Shown: positions 34,579-43,378 of the stretch, one piece after another
How positions within the stretch are numbered: position 1 is the first letter of the stretch
Layout: each line of letters begins with the position of its first letter
Assembly: GCA_016704485.1 (NCBI GenBank)
Contig: JADJAA010000001.1
Coordinates: 310,001 to 374,000, forward strand
Length of the DNA stretch: 64,000 nucleotides
Direction: 5' to 3'
Source: Flavobacteriales bacterium
Lineage (GTDB): Bacteria > Bacteroidota > Bacteroidia > Flavobacteriales_F > PHOS-HE28
Program-made: the position numbers and the translations under genes
The notes under the pieces: generated by a model
Seen by the model: only the letters and a program-made list of their open reading frames with translations
The model's database searches: none
What the model was told of the DNA's origin: nothing

Positions 34579-34924
34579 AGCAGATCGAGTCCGGATCATT
34601 CATATTCTTGAGGCCATTGGCCACATTGAGGATCATGCATCTGCTGTTTCGGAGAATGAATTGGACAATGATCCGATGCTCCGTTTTTCTATCGTTAAGC
34701 TTATCGAAATTGTCGGAGAGGCTGCGAACATGCTAACGGTTGAATTGCGCTCAAGGCATCCAGAAGTTCCATGGTCACGGATCATTAACATGCGACATCG
34801 ATTGGTACATGATTATTTCAATGTGAACACTGCCGTGGTTTCTGACGTTGTACATGTTCAATTACCAACGCTGAAGATACAGTTGGTTCGGATCCTTGAT
34901 GGACTCGAGCACATGAATGCTTAG
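34565..34924 (+). CDS. hepT: HepT-type HEPN toxin (DUF86)
   Basis: A 119-aa all-helical HEPN protein. The RX4HXY motif of HepT ribonucleases is present exactly as RHRLVHDY around residues 78-85; the tyrosine is the AMPylation site in studied homologues. Also KLIEIVGEAAN and VPWSRIINMRH, typical of DUF86. Partner of the upstream MntA. The following 180 bases hold no gene. Confidence 0.88.
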   Translation: MRDPKADRVRIIHILEAIGHIEDHASAVSENELDNDPMLRFSIVKLIEIVGEAANMLTVELRSRHPEVPWSRIINMRHRLVHDYFNVNTAVVSDVVHVQLPTLKIQLVRILDGLEHMNA

Positions 34925-35104
34925 GCTCGTATCAACGTATCCGGTTCCGGATCTGGATCATGGATCTTCACACTTGTGGCAGATCGCTTCGGTCGATACT
35001 GATCAGTGAATATCGGCCTTTTATGAAAATCCCATAGATCCGTACTGACCAGGGCATGCTTCAATTGGCACCGACTTTGACCTGGAGTTGAGCCTTGTGG
35101 CTGG

Positions 35105-35854
35105 CTATAAAGTGCTGTTCAGCAATTTCCCACTATCCAATAGCTTGTGTAGGTAGGGCCGCGTCAACGTGTGTTGAATTGCCTCTATATGCCCCATTTG
35201 GTGGCAATCACTACCAACGAGTTCATAATAGCCTGCATCTACCAAGCGCTCTGCCATCTGCTTTGCTTGCGGACCATACGCGCCTGATAAAGCGATCATA
35301 TTCAGTTGGAACAGCACGCCACGTTCTTTCAATGCCTCCAACTTCTTGAAGTCATCATACCAAAAACTGTAACGTTCCGGGTGCGCTAGAACTGGCCGGT
35401 AACCCATTGTCTGCATTTGGAATACCACGCGAAGAAGTACGGCCGGTTCACCAATGAACGGCAGCTCGAATAACAATAGGTCCTTTCCGAAAGTGAGTAC
35501 ACGTTTCTCAGCGACGTTGTTCTCCAGTTCGTGATCCAGATAATACTCGGCAGCAGCGTCGATCTCCATCTCAAGTCCGACGCGTTTTAATTCTGCCCTG
35601 ACTTTTTCCAATCCGCCGAGTATGATCTCCGGTGTGTTCTTATACCCATCGGCCATGCTGTGTGGCGTGGTGATCACCTTCCGATAACCGAACTCCTTCA
35701 TCGCTGTTAACAGCTCGATGGTCTGTTCCAATGTTTGAGATCCATCATCAATTCCCGGAATGAAATGCGAATGGATATCCACTTGCAGTTTGGAGAGGTC
35801 AGCAGGCGCCAACGTTTCTTCTCTCTTCCCGAATAGACCACCGAATAACCCCAT
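35105..35854 (-). CDS. CpsB/YwqE-type PHP tyrosine phosphatase
   Basis: A 249-aa metal-dependent phosphatase of the PHP fold. Metal-binding motifs are all visible: DIHSHFIPGIDDGS, ITTPHSM, the LAHPERYSF segment, and GSDCHQMGH. Relatives dephosphorylate the tyrosine autokinase that controls capsule or exopolysaccharide polymerisation in Gram-positives, and homologues close polysaccharide loci in Bacteroidota. ATG at 35854 is one base from the preceding stop (35856). It is the last gene of the nine-gene operon. Confidence 0.9.
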   Translation of the reverse strand: MGLFGGLFGKREETLAPADLSKLQVDIHSHFIPGIDDGSQTLEQTIELLTAMKEFGYRKVITTPHSMADGYKNTPEIILGGLEKVRAELKRVGLEMEIDAAAEYYLDHELENNVAEKRVLTFGKDLLLFELPFIGEPAVLLRVVFQMQTMGYRPVLAHPERYSFWYDDFKKLEALKERGVLFQLNMIALSGAYGPQAKQMAERLVDAGYYELVGSDCHQMGHIEAIQHTLTRPYLHKLLDSGKLLNSTL

Positions 35855-35855
35855 G

Positions 35856-36917
35856 TTACCGTGCGTATTGGGCGCTATAATATTCGCGGTAGGCGCCACT
35901 GGTCACATGGTCCAGCCATTCCGTGTTGGCCAGGTACCAATCAACGGTCTTCCTCAATCCTTCCTCGAAGGTGATGCTCGGTGTCCAACCCAGGTCCTTT
36001 TGGATCTTGCTTGCGTCGATGGCATAGCGCAGATCATGTCCGGCCCGGTCCGTAACGTAGGTGATCAACTTGGCGCTTTCGCCTTTTACTTTTCCGAGTT
36101 TTTCATCCATCACCTCACACAATTGATGTACAAGTGCAATGTTCGTCCATTCGTTGTGACCACCAATATTGTACGTCTCGGCATTGACTCCTTTATGGAA
36201 AACGGTATCAATTGCCTTTGCATGATCCTCTACCCATAACCAATCGCGCACATTCTCTCCTTTTCCGTAAACCGGTAAAGGTTTACCATGACGGATGTTG
36301 TTGATCATGAGCGGGATCAATTTTTCCGGAAAATGATGACTGCCGTAGTTGTTGCTGCAGTTGCTGATGACGTATGGGAATTTGTACGTGTTGCCATAGG
36401 CACGCACAAAGTGATCACTTGCTGCTTTGCTCGCACTGTATGGACTTTGCGGATCGTAAGGCGTGGACTCCGTAAAGAAGCTATCGTCGTGCAAGGAACC
36501 GTAAACTTCATCCGTGCTCACATGATAAAAACGCTTTCCATCGAACGCGTTCTTCCATGCTTCGCGTGCAACATTCAACAGCGTAACGGTACCGATCACA
36601 TTCGTATCAACGAACGCCATGGGATCGCTGATACTTCGATCAACGTGACTCTCAGCCGCAAGGTGCAGAACACCATCGATGGAATGTTCCTTGAACACCT
36701 TCATCACAGCTTCTGCATCGCGGATATCTGCTTTTACAAACGTGTAGTTCACGGCTTTCTCAACGTCGCGTAGATTCTCCAAATTACCAGCGTACGTGAG
36801 CGCATCCAAATTCACGATGTGATATTCGGGATACTTGTTCACGAACAACCGCACCACATGGGAACCGATGAACCCTGCACCACCAGTGATCAATAAACTT
36901 CTCTTTTCGTTGCTCAT
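35856..36917 (-). CDS. rfbB: dTDP-glucose 4,6-dehydratase
   Basis: Makes dTDP-4-keto-6-deoxyglucose for deoxysugars such as rhamnose. The 353-aa protein shows TGGAGFIGSHVV (NAD), LAAESHVDRSI, HVSTDEVYG (catalytic DE), PYSASKAASDHFVRAY (YxxxK) and NCSNNYGSHHFPEKLIP, which together are specific for RmlB. ATG at 36917 lies 14 bases from the preceding gene. The other dTDP-rhamnose genes (rmlA, C, D) are not in this window. Confidence 0.95.
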   Translation of the reverse strand: MSNEKRSLLITGGAGFIGSHVVRLFVNKYPEYHIVNLDALTYAGNLENLRDVEKAVNYTFVKADIRDAEAVMKVFKEHSIDGVLHLAAESHVDRSISDPMAFVDTNVIGTVTLLNVAREAWKNAFDGKRFYHVSTDEVYGSLHDDSFFTESTPYDPQSPYSASKAASDHFVRAYGNTYKFPYVISNCSNNYGSHHFPEKLIPLMINNIRHGKPLPVYGKGENVRDWLWVEDHAKAIDTVFHKGVNAETYNIGGHNEWTNIALVHQLCEVMDEKLGKVKGESAKLITYVTDRAGHDLRYAIDASKIQKDLGWTPSITFEEGLRKTVDWYLANTEWLDHVTSGAYREYYSAQYAR

Positions 36918-36931
36918 TCCTAACTGACTTT

Positions 36932-38230
36932 TTAGAGACTCCAATACGTGAGCCCTTTTATCTTATCCCGATACGTCCCTTTCAGATCTACGAGAATTCC
37001 CTTCGGTTTCAGAATTGCTTTGAACCAGGCCTCATCATTGTTCGCATATTCCTTATGATTCACAGCAACGATCACAGCATCGTATGGCCCTTTCATTCCA
37101 TTGGAAAGTTCGTATCCATATTCGTGCTTCACCTGATCACTGTTCGCGTAAGGATCGGTCACATCCACTTGCATGCTGAAACTCAACAACTCTTTGACCA
37201 CATCAGCTACCTTGCTATTCCGAATATCCGTAACGTTCTCTTTGAACGTTGCTCCCATCACGAGGATCCGGGCATCGGCTGGATTCACACCAGCAGCGAT
37301 CACTTTCTTCACGGTCTGTTTTGCCACGTACGCTCCCATGCTGTCATTCACGAACCGACCTGCATCGATGATCTGTGCATGGTATCCCAACTCTTTGGCT
37401 TTGTACACCAAATAATAAGGGTCCACACCTATGCAATGGCCACCGACCAACCCGGGTTGGAAACGTAGAAAATTCCATTTCGTAGCTGCCGCTTCCAACA
37501 CATCGTAGGTATTGATGCCCATACGATTGAAGATGATAGAGAGCTCATTCGTCAGTGCAATATTGACATCCCGCTGCGTGTTCTCAATGATCTTGGAAGC
37601 CTCCGCAACCTTGATGCTGCTGGCCCTGTGAACACCGGCCTTAACAACAAGTTCATACACTTTGGCTATGACCTCCGCACTTTCCGCATCACAACCGCTG
37701 CTCACTTTCACGATGGTCTCCAATGTGTGTTGTTTGTCGCCTGGATTAATACGCTCAGGAGAGTAGCCCACTTTGAAATCTTCGATGTATTTCAAATTGC
37801 TGAGACGTTCCAATAGCGGCACACAATCCTCTTCCGTACAACCTGGGTAAACGGTACTCTCATAAACGACATGGTCGCCTTTTTTCAACACTTGGCCTAC
37901 CGTTCGTGTTGCCCCTAACAATGGTCCTAGGTCAGGGATATTCTGTTGATCGATCGGCGTAGGCACAGCGACGATGAAGAATTCCACATCGCGAAGATCC
38001 TCGATATCCGCAGTGAAATGAATATCACAACCTTTGAAATCGGATGCTTCCAATTCGTTGCTCGGGTCCTCATTGCGTTGCATTTGTTCAACACGCTTCA
38101 CGTTGATATCGAAACCGACGACCTTCACTTTACGTGCAAATGCCAATGCGATCGGCAACCCAACATAACCAAGTCCAATAACGGCCATTTTGGCCTCCTT
38201 CCGGACCAATCTATCGTATACGTTGCTCAT
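36932..38230 (-). CDS. UDP-N-acetylhexosamine 6-dehydrogenase (WbpA/TviB type)
   Basis: A 432-aa nucleotide sugar dehydrogenase: N-terminal Rossmann VIGLGYVGLPIALAF, AVPTPI, ESTVYPGCTEE, SPERINPGDKQHT and the catalytic cysteine in GGHCIGVDPYYL, then a C-terminal UDP-binding domain with GATFKENVTDIRNSK. The NPGDK and GCTEE forms mark enzymes that oxidise UDP-GlcNAc or UDP-GalNAc rather than UDP-glucose. With the WbpB, WbpE and WbpD homologues in the operon it should make UDP-GlcNAcA, first step to UDP-2,3-diacetamido-glucuronate. Overlaps the WbpB-like gene by 20 bases. Confidence 0.9.
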   Translation of the reverse strand: MSNVYDRLVRKEAKMAVIGLGYVGLPIALAFARKVKVVGFDINVKRVEQMQRNEDPSNELEASDFKGCDIHFTADIEDLRDVEFFIVAVPTPIDQQNIPDLGPLLGATRTVGQVLKKGDHVVYESTVYPGCTEEDCVPLLERLSNLKYIEDFKVGYSPERINPGDKQHTLETIVKVSSGCDAESAEVIAKVYELVVKAGVHRASSIKVAEASKIIENTQRDVNIALTNELSIIFNRMGINTYDVLEAAATKWNFLRFQPGLVGGHCIGVDPYYLVYKAKELGYHAQIIDAGRFVNDSMGAYVAKQTVKKVIAAGVNPADARILVMGATFKENVTDIRNSKVADVVKELLSFSMQVDVTDPYANSDQVKHEYGYELSNGMKGPYDAVIVAVNHKEYANNDEAWFKAILKPKGILVDLKGTYRDKIKGLTYWSL

Positions 38231-39245
38231 CACGTTTCTTGTAAATACGCTCAATGATCTCAACTACTTTCAACCCCTCCAGCGCATTCGTGGTAAGGGT
38301 GTTACGCCCTTTTAGCGTATCCACCACATTATCTATGATGTAAGCGTGGTTGTTAGCGCTGCCTTTGTAAACACCATAATCATTTGCAGGATTGGTCGGC
38401 GACAATTCAGGAAGTTCATAATCCTGGATATGGCAATACTCCACCTTATCCATGTACTGGCCACCGATCTTCACACTTCCTTTGGAACCAATTACGGTCA
38501 AGCTGCTTTCCATATTCCGATCCCACACAGCGGTGCTGTAATTGAGACACCCGATACCGCCGTTCAAAAATCGAAAATGAACGAGCCCGCTGTCCTCAAA
38601 TGCTGTAAGATCCTGGTGCATGAAATCCGCGAAAAGTCCTTGGATCTCCGTGATGTCACCGAACAACCAATACAGCGTGTCAATGAAGTGGCTGAACTGA
38701 GTAAAGAGCGTACCGCCGTCAAGCACTGCGGTGCCTTTCCAGGATGGCTTTTGATAGTACCGTGCGTCCCTGTTCCAATAGCAATTCACTTGCACCATGT
38801 GGATCGCACCCAAGAGGTCTTTATCCAGTACCCCTTTGATCCATTGGCTCGGTGGGCTATACCGGTTCTGCATTACACCGAACACGGTGCGATGCACTTG
38901 CAATGCTTTATAGATCACCGCTTCGCAAGCTGCTTTGCTCAATGCAAGCGGCTTCTCGCAGACCACATGCATTCGATGCTCCAGCGCCAAAATGCATTGC
39001 TCAGCGTGTAGCCCGTTCGGCGTGCAGATGATCACAACATCGATCCCGGGATGCGCCGCCAGCATTTCAACCATATCCGTATGGAATGGGACATCATGCG
39101 CAATGGCACCTAACTCAGCCTTCGTAAGTATATCGGTCACAGCCACAAGTTCTGTTTCCGTATGTGCGGTAACCATTTCTGCATGGCGCTTTCCGATATG
39201 GCCATAGCCAACGATCGCGAACTTCACTTTGTGATCCGCGGTCAT
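38211..39245 (-). CDS. Gfo/Idh/MocA oxidoreductase, WbpB/WlbA-like
   Basis: A 344-aa oxidoreductase: Rossmann FAIVGYGHIGKRHAEM, VVIICTPNGLHAEQ, VCEKPLALS (catalytic lysine in EKP), and VLDGGTLFTQFSHFIDTLYWLFGD. The family member WbpB oxidises the 3-position of UDP-GlcNAcA. Context (WbpA-, WbpD-, WbpE-like genes in the same operon) supports that role; sequence alone leaves other sugar substrates possible. Confidence 0.85.
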   Translation of the reverse strand: MTADHKVKFAIVGYGHIGKRHAEMVTAHTETELVAVTDILTKAELGAIAHDVPFHTDMVEMLAAHPGIDVVIICTPNGLHAEQCILALEHRMHVVCEKPLALSKAACEAVIYKALQVHRTVFGVMQNRYSPPSQWIKGVLDKDLLGAIHMVQVNCYWNRDARYYQKPSWKGTAVLDGGTLFTQFSHFIDTLYWLFGDITEIQGLFADFMHQDLTAFEDSGLVHFRFLNGGIGCLNYSTAVWDRNMESSLTVIGSKGSVKIGGQYMDKVEYCHIQDYELPELSPTNPANDYGVYKGSANNHAYIIDNVVDTLKGRNTLTTNALEGLKVVEIIERIYKKRDEQRIR

Positions 39246-39276
39246 GTGTTGCTCGATATGTTGGTCCGAAGCAGGA

Positions 39277-39852
39277 TCATGATCCGATCTTTTTCACGGC
39301 GCCATTTCGCAAGCTGTATTGATCACCACTTTCTGGACATTTGGCTAAGCCTTCCGAGTCGAATTCGAGCTTATGACCGAATTCGCTCATCCAACCAGTC
39401 CGTTTGGCTGGATTGCCCATAACAAGCGCATAGGCTTGTACTGGCTTGGTTACCACAGCCCCGGCACCAATGAACGCATACGCACCGATCTCATTGCCAC
39501 AAACGATCGTAGCATTGGCTCCTATGGTCGCTCCCTTTCTCACGAACGTGCGAAGATACTGATCCTTACGCGCAACGGCGCTCCGTGGATTGATCACATT
39601 GGTAAAGACCATCGACGGTCCCAAGAACACGTCGTCCTCACAGATCACGCCGGTATAAATGCTCACGTTGTTCTGCACCTTTACGTTGTTACCCAGAACC
39701 ACATCAGGGCTAATAACAACGTTCTGCCCGATATTGCAGTTCTCACCAATAACACATAAGGGCATGATGTGGGTGAAATGCCAAATACGCGTGCCCTCAC
39801 CAATGGTGCAGCCCTCATCGATAACAGCGGTGGGATGTGCGGAAAAGGACAT
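39277..39852 (-). CDS. WbpD-like hexapeptide N-acetyltransferase
   Basis: A 191-aa left-handed beta-helix acetyltransferase with many hexapeptide units (IGEGTRIWHF, IGENCNIGQNVVI, VQNNVSIYTGVICEDDVFLGPSMVFTN, IGAYAFIGAGAVVTK). The length and the NNVSIY and VFTNVINPRSA segments match WbpD, which acetylates the 3-amino group of UDP-GlcNAc3NA. Start at 39852 gives the usual family length; an ATG at 39873 is in frame. Confidence 0.88.
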   Translation of the reverse strand: MSFSAHPTAVIDEGCTIGEGTRIWHFTHIMPLCVIGENCNIGQNVVISPDVVLGNNVKVQNNVSIYTGVICEDDVFLGPSMVFTNVINPRSAVARKDQYLRTFVRKGATIGANATIVCGNEIGAYAFIGAGAVVTKPVQAYALVMGNPAKRTGWMSEFGHKLEFDSEGLAKCPESGDQYSLRNGAVKKIGS

Positions 39853-39931
39853 TCGAGCAATTGACCCGACCATGGAGGACGGAAGGATCGCGAATGTACT
39901 GAAGGCTGGCCTCAAACGAACTATTACTGCT

Positions 39932-40828
39932 CTACTTCAACATAGCCAAAGGTGCCACGCATCTTACGACAGCCTCCTCAGTTGGCTTTTCGTCGAGTAT
40001 TCCTGCTTGATGCAGGGAATCTGCGATCCCGTGGAGCGCATTCACATCCACTGCCCCATCCAAGTTCCATTTCAACGTACGGTTCCATTCCGCGGCATTA
40101 TCGGGTGTCATCCCATAACGTGAAGCAATGATGTCAGCAGCATTCTTTTTTTCTTGAAAACCCTTGGCTTGATCGCGGAAAACGCGCATTAACCGAGCGA
40201 CCGCATCTGAATTATCCTTTAGGAATCCTTCTCGGGCCACAACCACGAATGCCGGCCAATCGGGAGTTATTTCATCAACCCGGTTGAATAACCCCTTGTG
40301 CACATAACTCGCGGTCATGGCCTTCTCCCATAAAAATAGGGCTGGTTCTTTTGACTTCAATCGCTCAACAGCACCAGCAAGATCATTCACAATGATGAAG
40401 TCCTTTTCGGTAAGCGTCCGACCGTTCTTCTTCGCATACACGGTTGCCATCAAATGGCTGCCACTGTTAAAGCGGCTAATGGCGAACGGCATTTGCTTCA
40501 GATCCGAGACCGTGGTACCACTGCCAACATGAACCCCCCAGGTCAGTGGAGAATCCACCAAGGTGGTTACTATCCGTGTAGGACTTCCCAATAGAATGTC
40601 CCTTACCGCTCCTTCTGTTACCAGCACGGCCATATCCACCTGGTCTTCATGTAGCATTTTGCACATTTCCCCAGTGCCCTGAGGAACCGTCTGCCACTTC
40701 ACATCGATCTTGGCCCGAACGAACGCACGTCTTTCCAACGCCAGGATCCACGGCAAGTTGAACGGCTCAGGCACGCCTGCAAGCCGAATGGTGGTCAACC
40801 CTTCTGGTATAGGAGGTTGCCCGTTCAC
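39932..40828 (-). CDS. Cytoplasmic Ca3427-like substrate-binding protein
   Basis: A 298-aa type 2 periplasmic-binding-protein fold. It opens with IRLAGVPEPFNLPW, continues VPQGTGEMCKML, DMAVLVTEGAV, IVTTLVDSPLTWGVHV and FAISRFNSGSHLMA, which match the Ca3427-like group named after a Candida protein. There is no signal peptide or lipobox, and no ABC permease or ATPase nearby. Its ATG overlaps the stop of the UDP-xylose synthase gene by four bases, so it is translated with sugar-nucleotide enzymes. Ligand unknown; I infer a cytoplasmic binding or enzymatic role. Confidence 0.78.
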   Translation of the reverse strand: MNGQPPIPEGLTTIRLAGVPEPFNLPWILALERRAFVRAKIDVKWQTVPQGTGEMCKMLHEDQVDMAVLVTEGAVRDILLGSPTRIVTTLVDSPLTWGVHVGSGTTVSDLKQMPFAISRFNSGSHLMATVYAKKNGRTLTEKDFIIVNDLAGAVERLKSKEPALFLWEKAMTASYVHKGLFNRVDEITPDWPAFVVVAREGFLKDNSDAVARLMRVFRDQAKGFQEKKNAADIIASRYGMTPDNAAEWNRTLKWNLDGAVDVNALHGIADSLHQAGILDEKPTEEAVVRCVAPLAMLK

Positions 40829-42006
40829 TTCTTCCGGGAATACTTCTCGAAATTGAAATGCTCCTTTTCGTTAAGCTCAGCTTGTGAAAGGGACTTGAAA
40901 TACGCGAACGTTCGCTTCATACCTTCTGCACGGTCGACCTTCGCGGACCAGCCAAGTAATTTCTTGGCCAACGTGATATCCGGCTGGCGTTGCATTGGAT
41001 CATCACTTGGTAACGGCTTGTAGATCAACTTCTGCTTGGTACCGGTAAGCTTCAGGATCTCCTGCGCGAATTGTTTGATGGTGATCTCTTTCGGATTTCC
41101 AATATTTACCGGACCCGCATGATCGCTTAAAAGCAATCTGTAGATCCCTTCGATCAGGTCATCCACGTAACAAAAACTGCGGGTCTGATTCCCTTTTCCG
41201 AAGATAGTAAGGTCTTCACCGCGCAATGCTTGGCCCATGAATGCAGGCACAACGCGCCCGTCGTTCAACCGCATGCGTGGGCCGTATGTATTGAATATGC
41301 GGACCATCCGCGTCTCCAGCCCATGATAATGATGATAGCTCATTGTAAGCGCCTCCTGAAAGCGCTTGGCTTCATCATACATGCTCCGTTTTCCAACTGG
41401 GTTCACATGACCCCAATAACTTTCGCTTTGCGGATGAACTTGTGGATCGCCATACACCTCACTGGTGCTGGCAACGAGGATACGCGCGCCTTTCGCCAAA
41501 GCAAGTCCCAATAGGTTATGCGTTCCCAATGATCCAACTTTCAAGGTCTGAATGGGGATCTTCTCATAATCGATCGGAGAAGCCGGCGATGCGAAATGGA
41601 GGATGTATTTCAGATCACCAGGAACATGGACGAACTTGCTCACATCATGATGATAGAATTCGAAGTCCTCACGATGGAACAGGTGTTCAATATTTTTCAA
41701 GGAACCTGTGATCAGGTTGTCCATAGCAATTACGTGGTACCCTTCCTTCAAAAAGCGATCGCATAAATGCGAACCCAGGAAACCGGCGGCACCTGTAATA
41801 AGCACACGATCCTTTGTGACCGGTTTCACGATCCTCAATTTACCCTTTGCCGGTGCTGCCTTCTTCACAGCGGCTTTCTTTGCTACCGCTTTTTTAGCCA
41901 CAGGCTTTAACACCGTAGACTTTTTCGAGATAGCCATTTTTGACTTCGGCTTTGCCGAGCCAGTGGTCCTCGATACGGTCTTCACCGCAATTTTCTTTTT
42001 TGCCAT
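40825..42006 (-). CDS. uxs: UDP-glucuronate decarboxylase (UDP-xylose synthase) with histone H1-like N-terminal tail
   Basis: A 393-aa protein. Residues 1 to about 62 are a Lys/Ala/Val tail (MAKKKIAVKTV, KPVAKKAVAKKAAVKKAAPAK) with histone H1-like composition. The rest is a complete UXS-type short-chain dehydrogenase: LITGAAGFLGSHLCDRF, HHDVSKF, FASPASPIDY, STSEVYGDP, MYDEAKRFQEA, RIFNTYGPRMR and NQTRSFCYVDDLIEG. It converts UDP-glucuronate, made by the ugd product just upstream, to UDP-xylose. The tail has no catalytic role in the family and is unusual. Confidence 0.9.
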   Translation of the reverse strand: MAKKKIAVKTVSRTTGSAKPKSKMAISKKSTVLKPVAKKAVAKKAAVKKAAPAKGKLRIVKPVTKDRVLITGAAGFLGSHLCDRFLKEGYHVIAMDNLITGSLKNIEHLFHREDFEFYHHDVSKFVHVPGDLKYILHFASPASPIDYEKIPIQTLKVGSLGTHNLLGLALAKGARILVASTSEVYGDPQVHPQSESYWGHVNPVGKRSMYDEAKRFQEALTMSYHHYHGLETRMVRIFNTYGPRMRLNDGRVVPAFMGQALRGEDLTIFGKGNQTRSFCYVDDLIEGIYRLLLSDHAGPVNIGNPKEITIKQFAQEILKLTGTKQKLIYKPLPSDDPMQRQPDITLAKKLLGWSAKVDRAEGMKRTFAYFKSLSQAELNEKEHFNFEKYSRKK

Positions 42007-42020
42007 GGGAGATCTTTGGC

Positions 42021-43334
42021 TTACGCGTTAACCGTTGTACGACCTACACTAACGTATTTGAAACCGACCTTTTCCATCTCTTCAAGGTCGTATAAGTTAC
42101 GTCCGTCGAATACGACTTTCTCTTTCAAGAGCTTGGCGACCCGCTCAAAATCCGGGGTGCGGAAGAGTGCCCATTCGGTGGCAATGATGAGTGCATCAGC
42201 ACCTTCAAGTGCCTTGTATTCATCGTCTGCGAATTTCATGGTATCACCTTTCACCTTTTCCACATTCGGCATTGCCTCTGGATCGAACGCAGTGACCGTA
42301 GCTCCAGCTTCGACCAGTGCATCGATCATATACAATGCCGGTGCCTCACGAATATCATCGGTATCCGGCTTGAATGCTAAGCCCCACATTGCAAAATGCT
42401 TGCCTTTGATGGACGCTCCGTAATGCTTCTTGATCTTATCCGTCAGGGTGGTCTTCTGGCGCTCATTCACTTCCATTACGCTATTGATGATGCGGAAATC
42501 ATAGCCTGCGTCACTGCCACTTTTGGCCAACGCCTGAACATCTTTCGGGAAGCATGAACCACCATACCCTATCCCTGGGAATAAGAAGCGCTTTCCGATG
42601 CGTGTATCCGTACCCATGCCGATACGAACCTTATCCACATCCGCACCAACGGCCTCGCAGAAATTCGCGATCTCGTTCATGAATGTGATCTTGGTGGCAA
42701 GGAATGCATTCGCCGCATATTTCGTCAACTCAGCACTGCGTTCATCCATGAAGATGATCGGATTGCCTTGGCGCACGAAAGGCTTGTACAGATCCTCCAT
42801 CACCTTTTGTGCACGGGCACTGCTGGTCCCCACCACCACACGATCCGGTTTCAAGAAATCATCAACCGCAAAGCCTTCCCGTAAGAACTCCGGATTACTC
42901 ACGATATCAAATTCTACTTTGGCGTGTTTCGCCACAGCTGCATGTACTTTCTCCGCAGTGCCAACTGGTACCGTGCTCTTATCCACGATCACCTTATAGT
43001 CGGTCATGATCTTGCCAAGCTCATGGGCTACTCCCAATACATACTTCAGGTCTGCACTACCATCCTCTCCAGGAGGCGTTGGCAATGCCAAGAAGATGAT
43101 CTGCGCTTTATCGATCGCGCTCTTCAGATCCGTTGTGAACAACAAGCGACCTTGACGGATATTCCGTTCAAAAAGAACATCCAGATGCGGTTCATAGATG
43201 GGCACTTTCCCATCCTTCATCTTCTGGACCTTTTCCTTATCAATATCCACGCAGATAACGTGGTTACCTGTTTCTGCGAAGCATGTGCCTGTTACAAGGC
43301 CGACATATCCTGTTCCTACTACTGCGATGTTCAT
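42021..43334 (-). CDS. ugd: UDP-glucose 6-dehydrogenase
   Basis: Oxidises UDP-glucose to UDP-glucuronate. The 437-aa protein has MNIAVVGTGYVGLVTGTCFAE, LALPTPPGEDGSADL, VDKSTVPVGTA, SNPEFLREG, the catalytic cysteine in GGSCFPKDVQAL, and GLAFKPDTDDIREAPA. The PPGEDGSAD and FLREG forms separate it from the WbpA-like enzyme in the same operon. Supplies the substrate of the adjacent UDP-xylose synthase. Confidence 0.96.
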   Translation of the reverse strand: MNIAVVGTGYVGLVTGTCFAETGNHVICVDIDKEKVQKMKDGKVPIYEPHLDVLFERNIRQGRLLFTTDLKSAIDKAQIIFLALPTPPGEDGSADLKYVLGVAHELGKIMTDYKVIVDKSTVPVGTAEKVHAAVAKHAKVEFDIVSNPEFLREGFAVDDFLKPDRVVVGTSSARAQKVMEDLYKPFVRQGNPIIFMDERSAELTKYAANAFLATKITFMNEIANFCEAVGADVDKVRIGMGTDTRIGKRFLFPGIGYGGSCFPKDVQALAKSGSDAGYDFRIINSVMEVNERQKTTLTDKIKKHYGASIKGKHFAMWGLAFKPDTDDIREAPALYMIDALVEAGATVTAFDPEAMPNVEKVKGDTMKFADDEYKALEGADALIIATEWALFRTPDFERVAKLLKEKVVFDGRNLYDLEEMEKVGFKYVSVGRTTVNA

Positions 43335-43378
43335 GGTGTACTGATCCTGACCGAACGCTGTCCGACCCTTAGTGCGAG

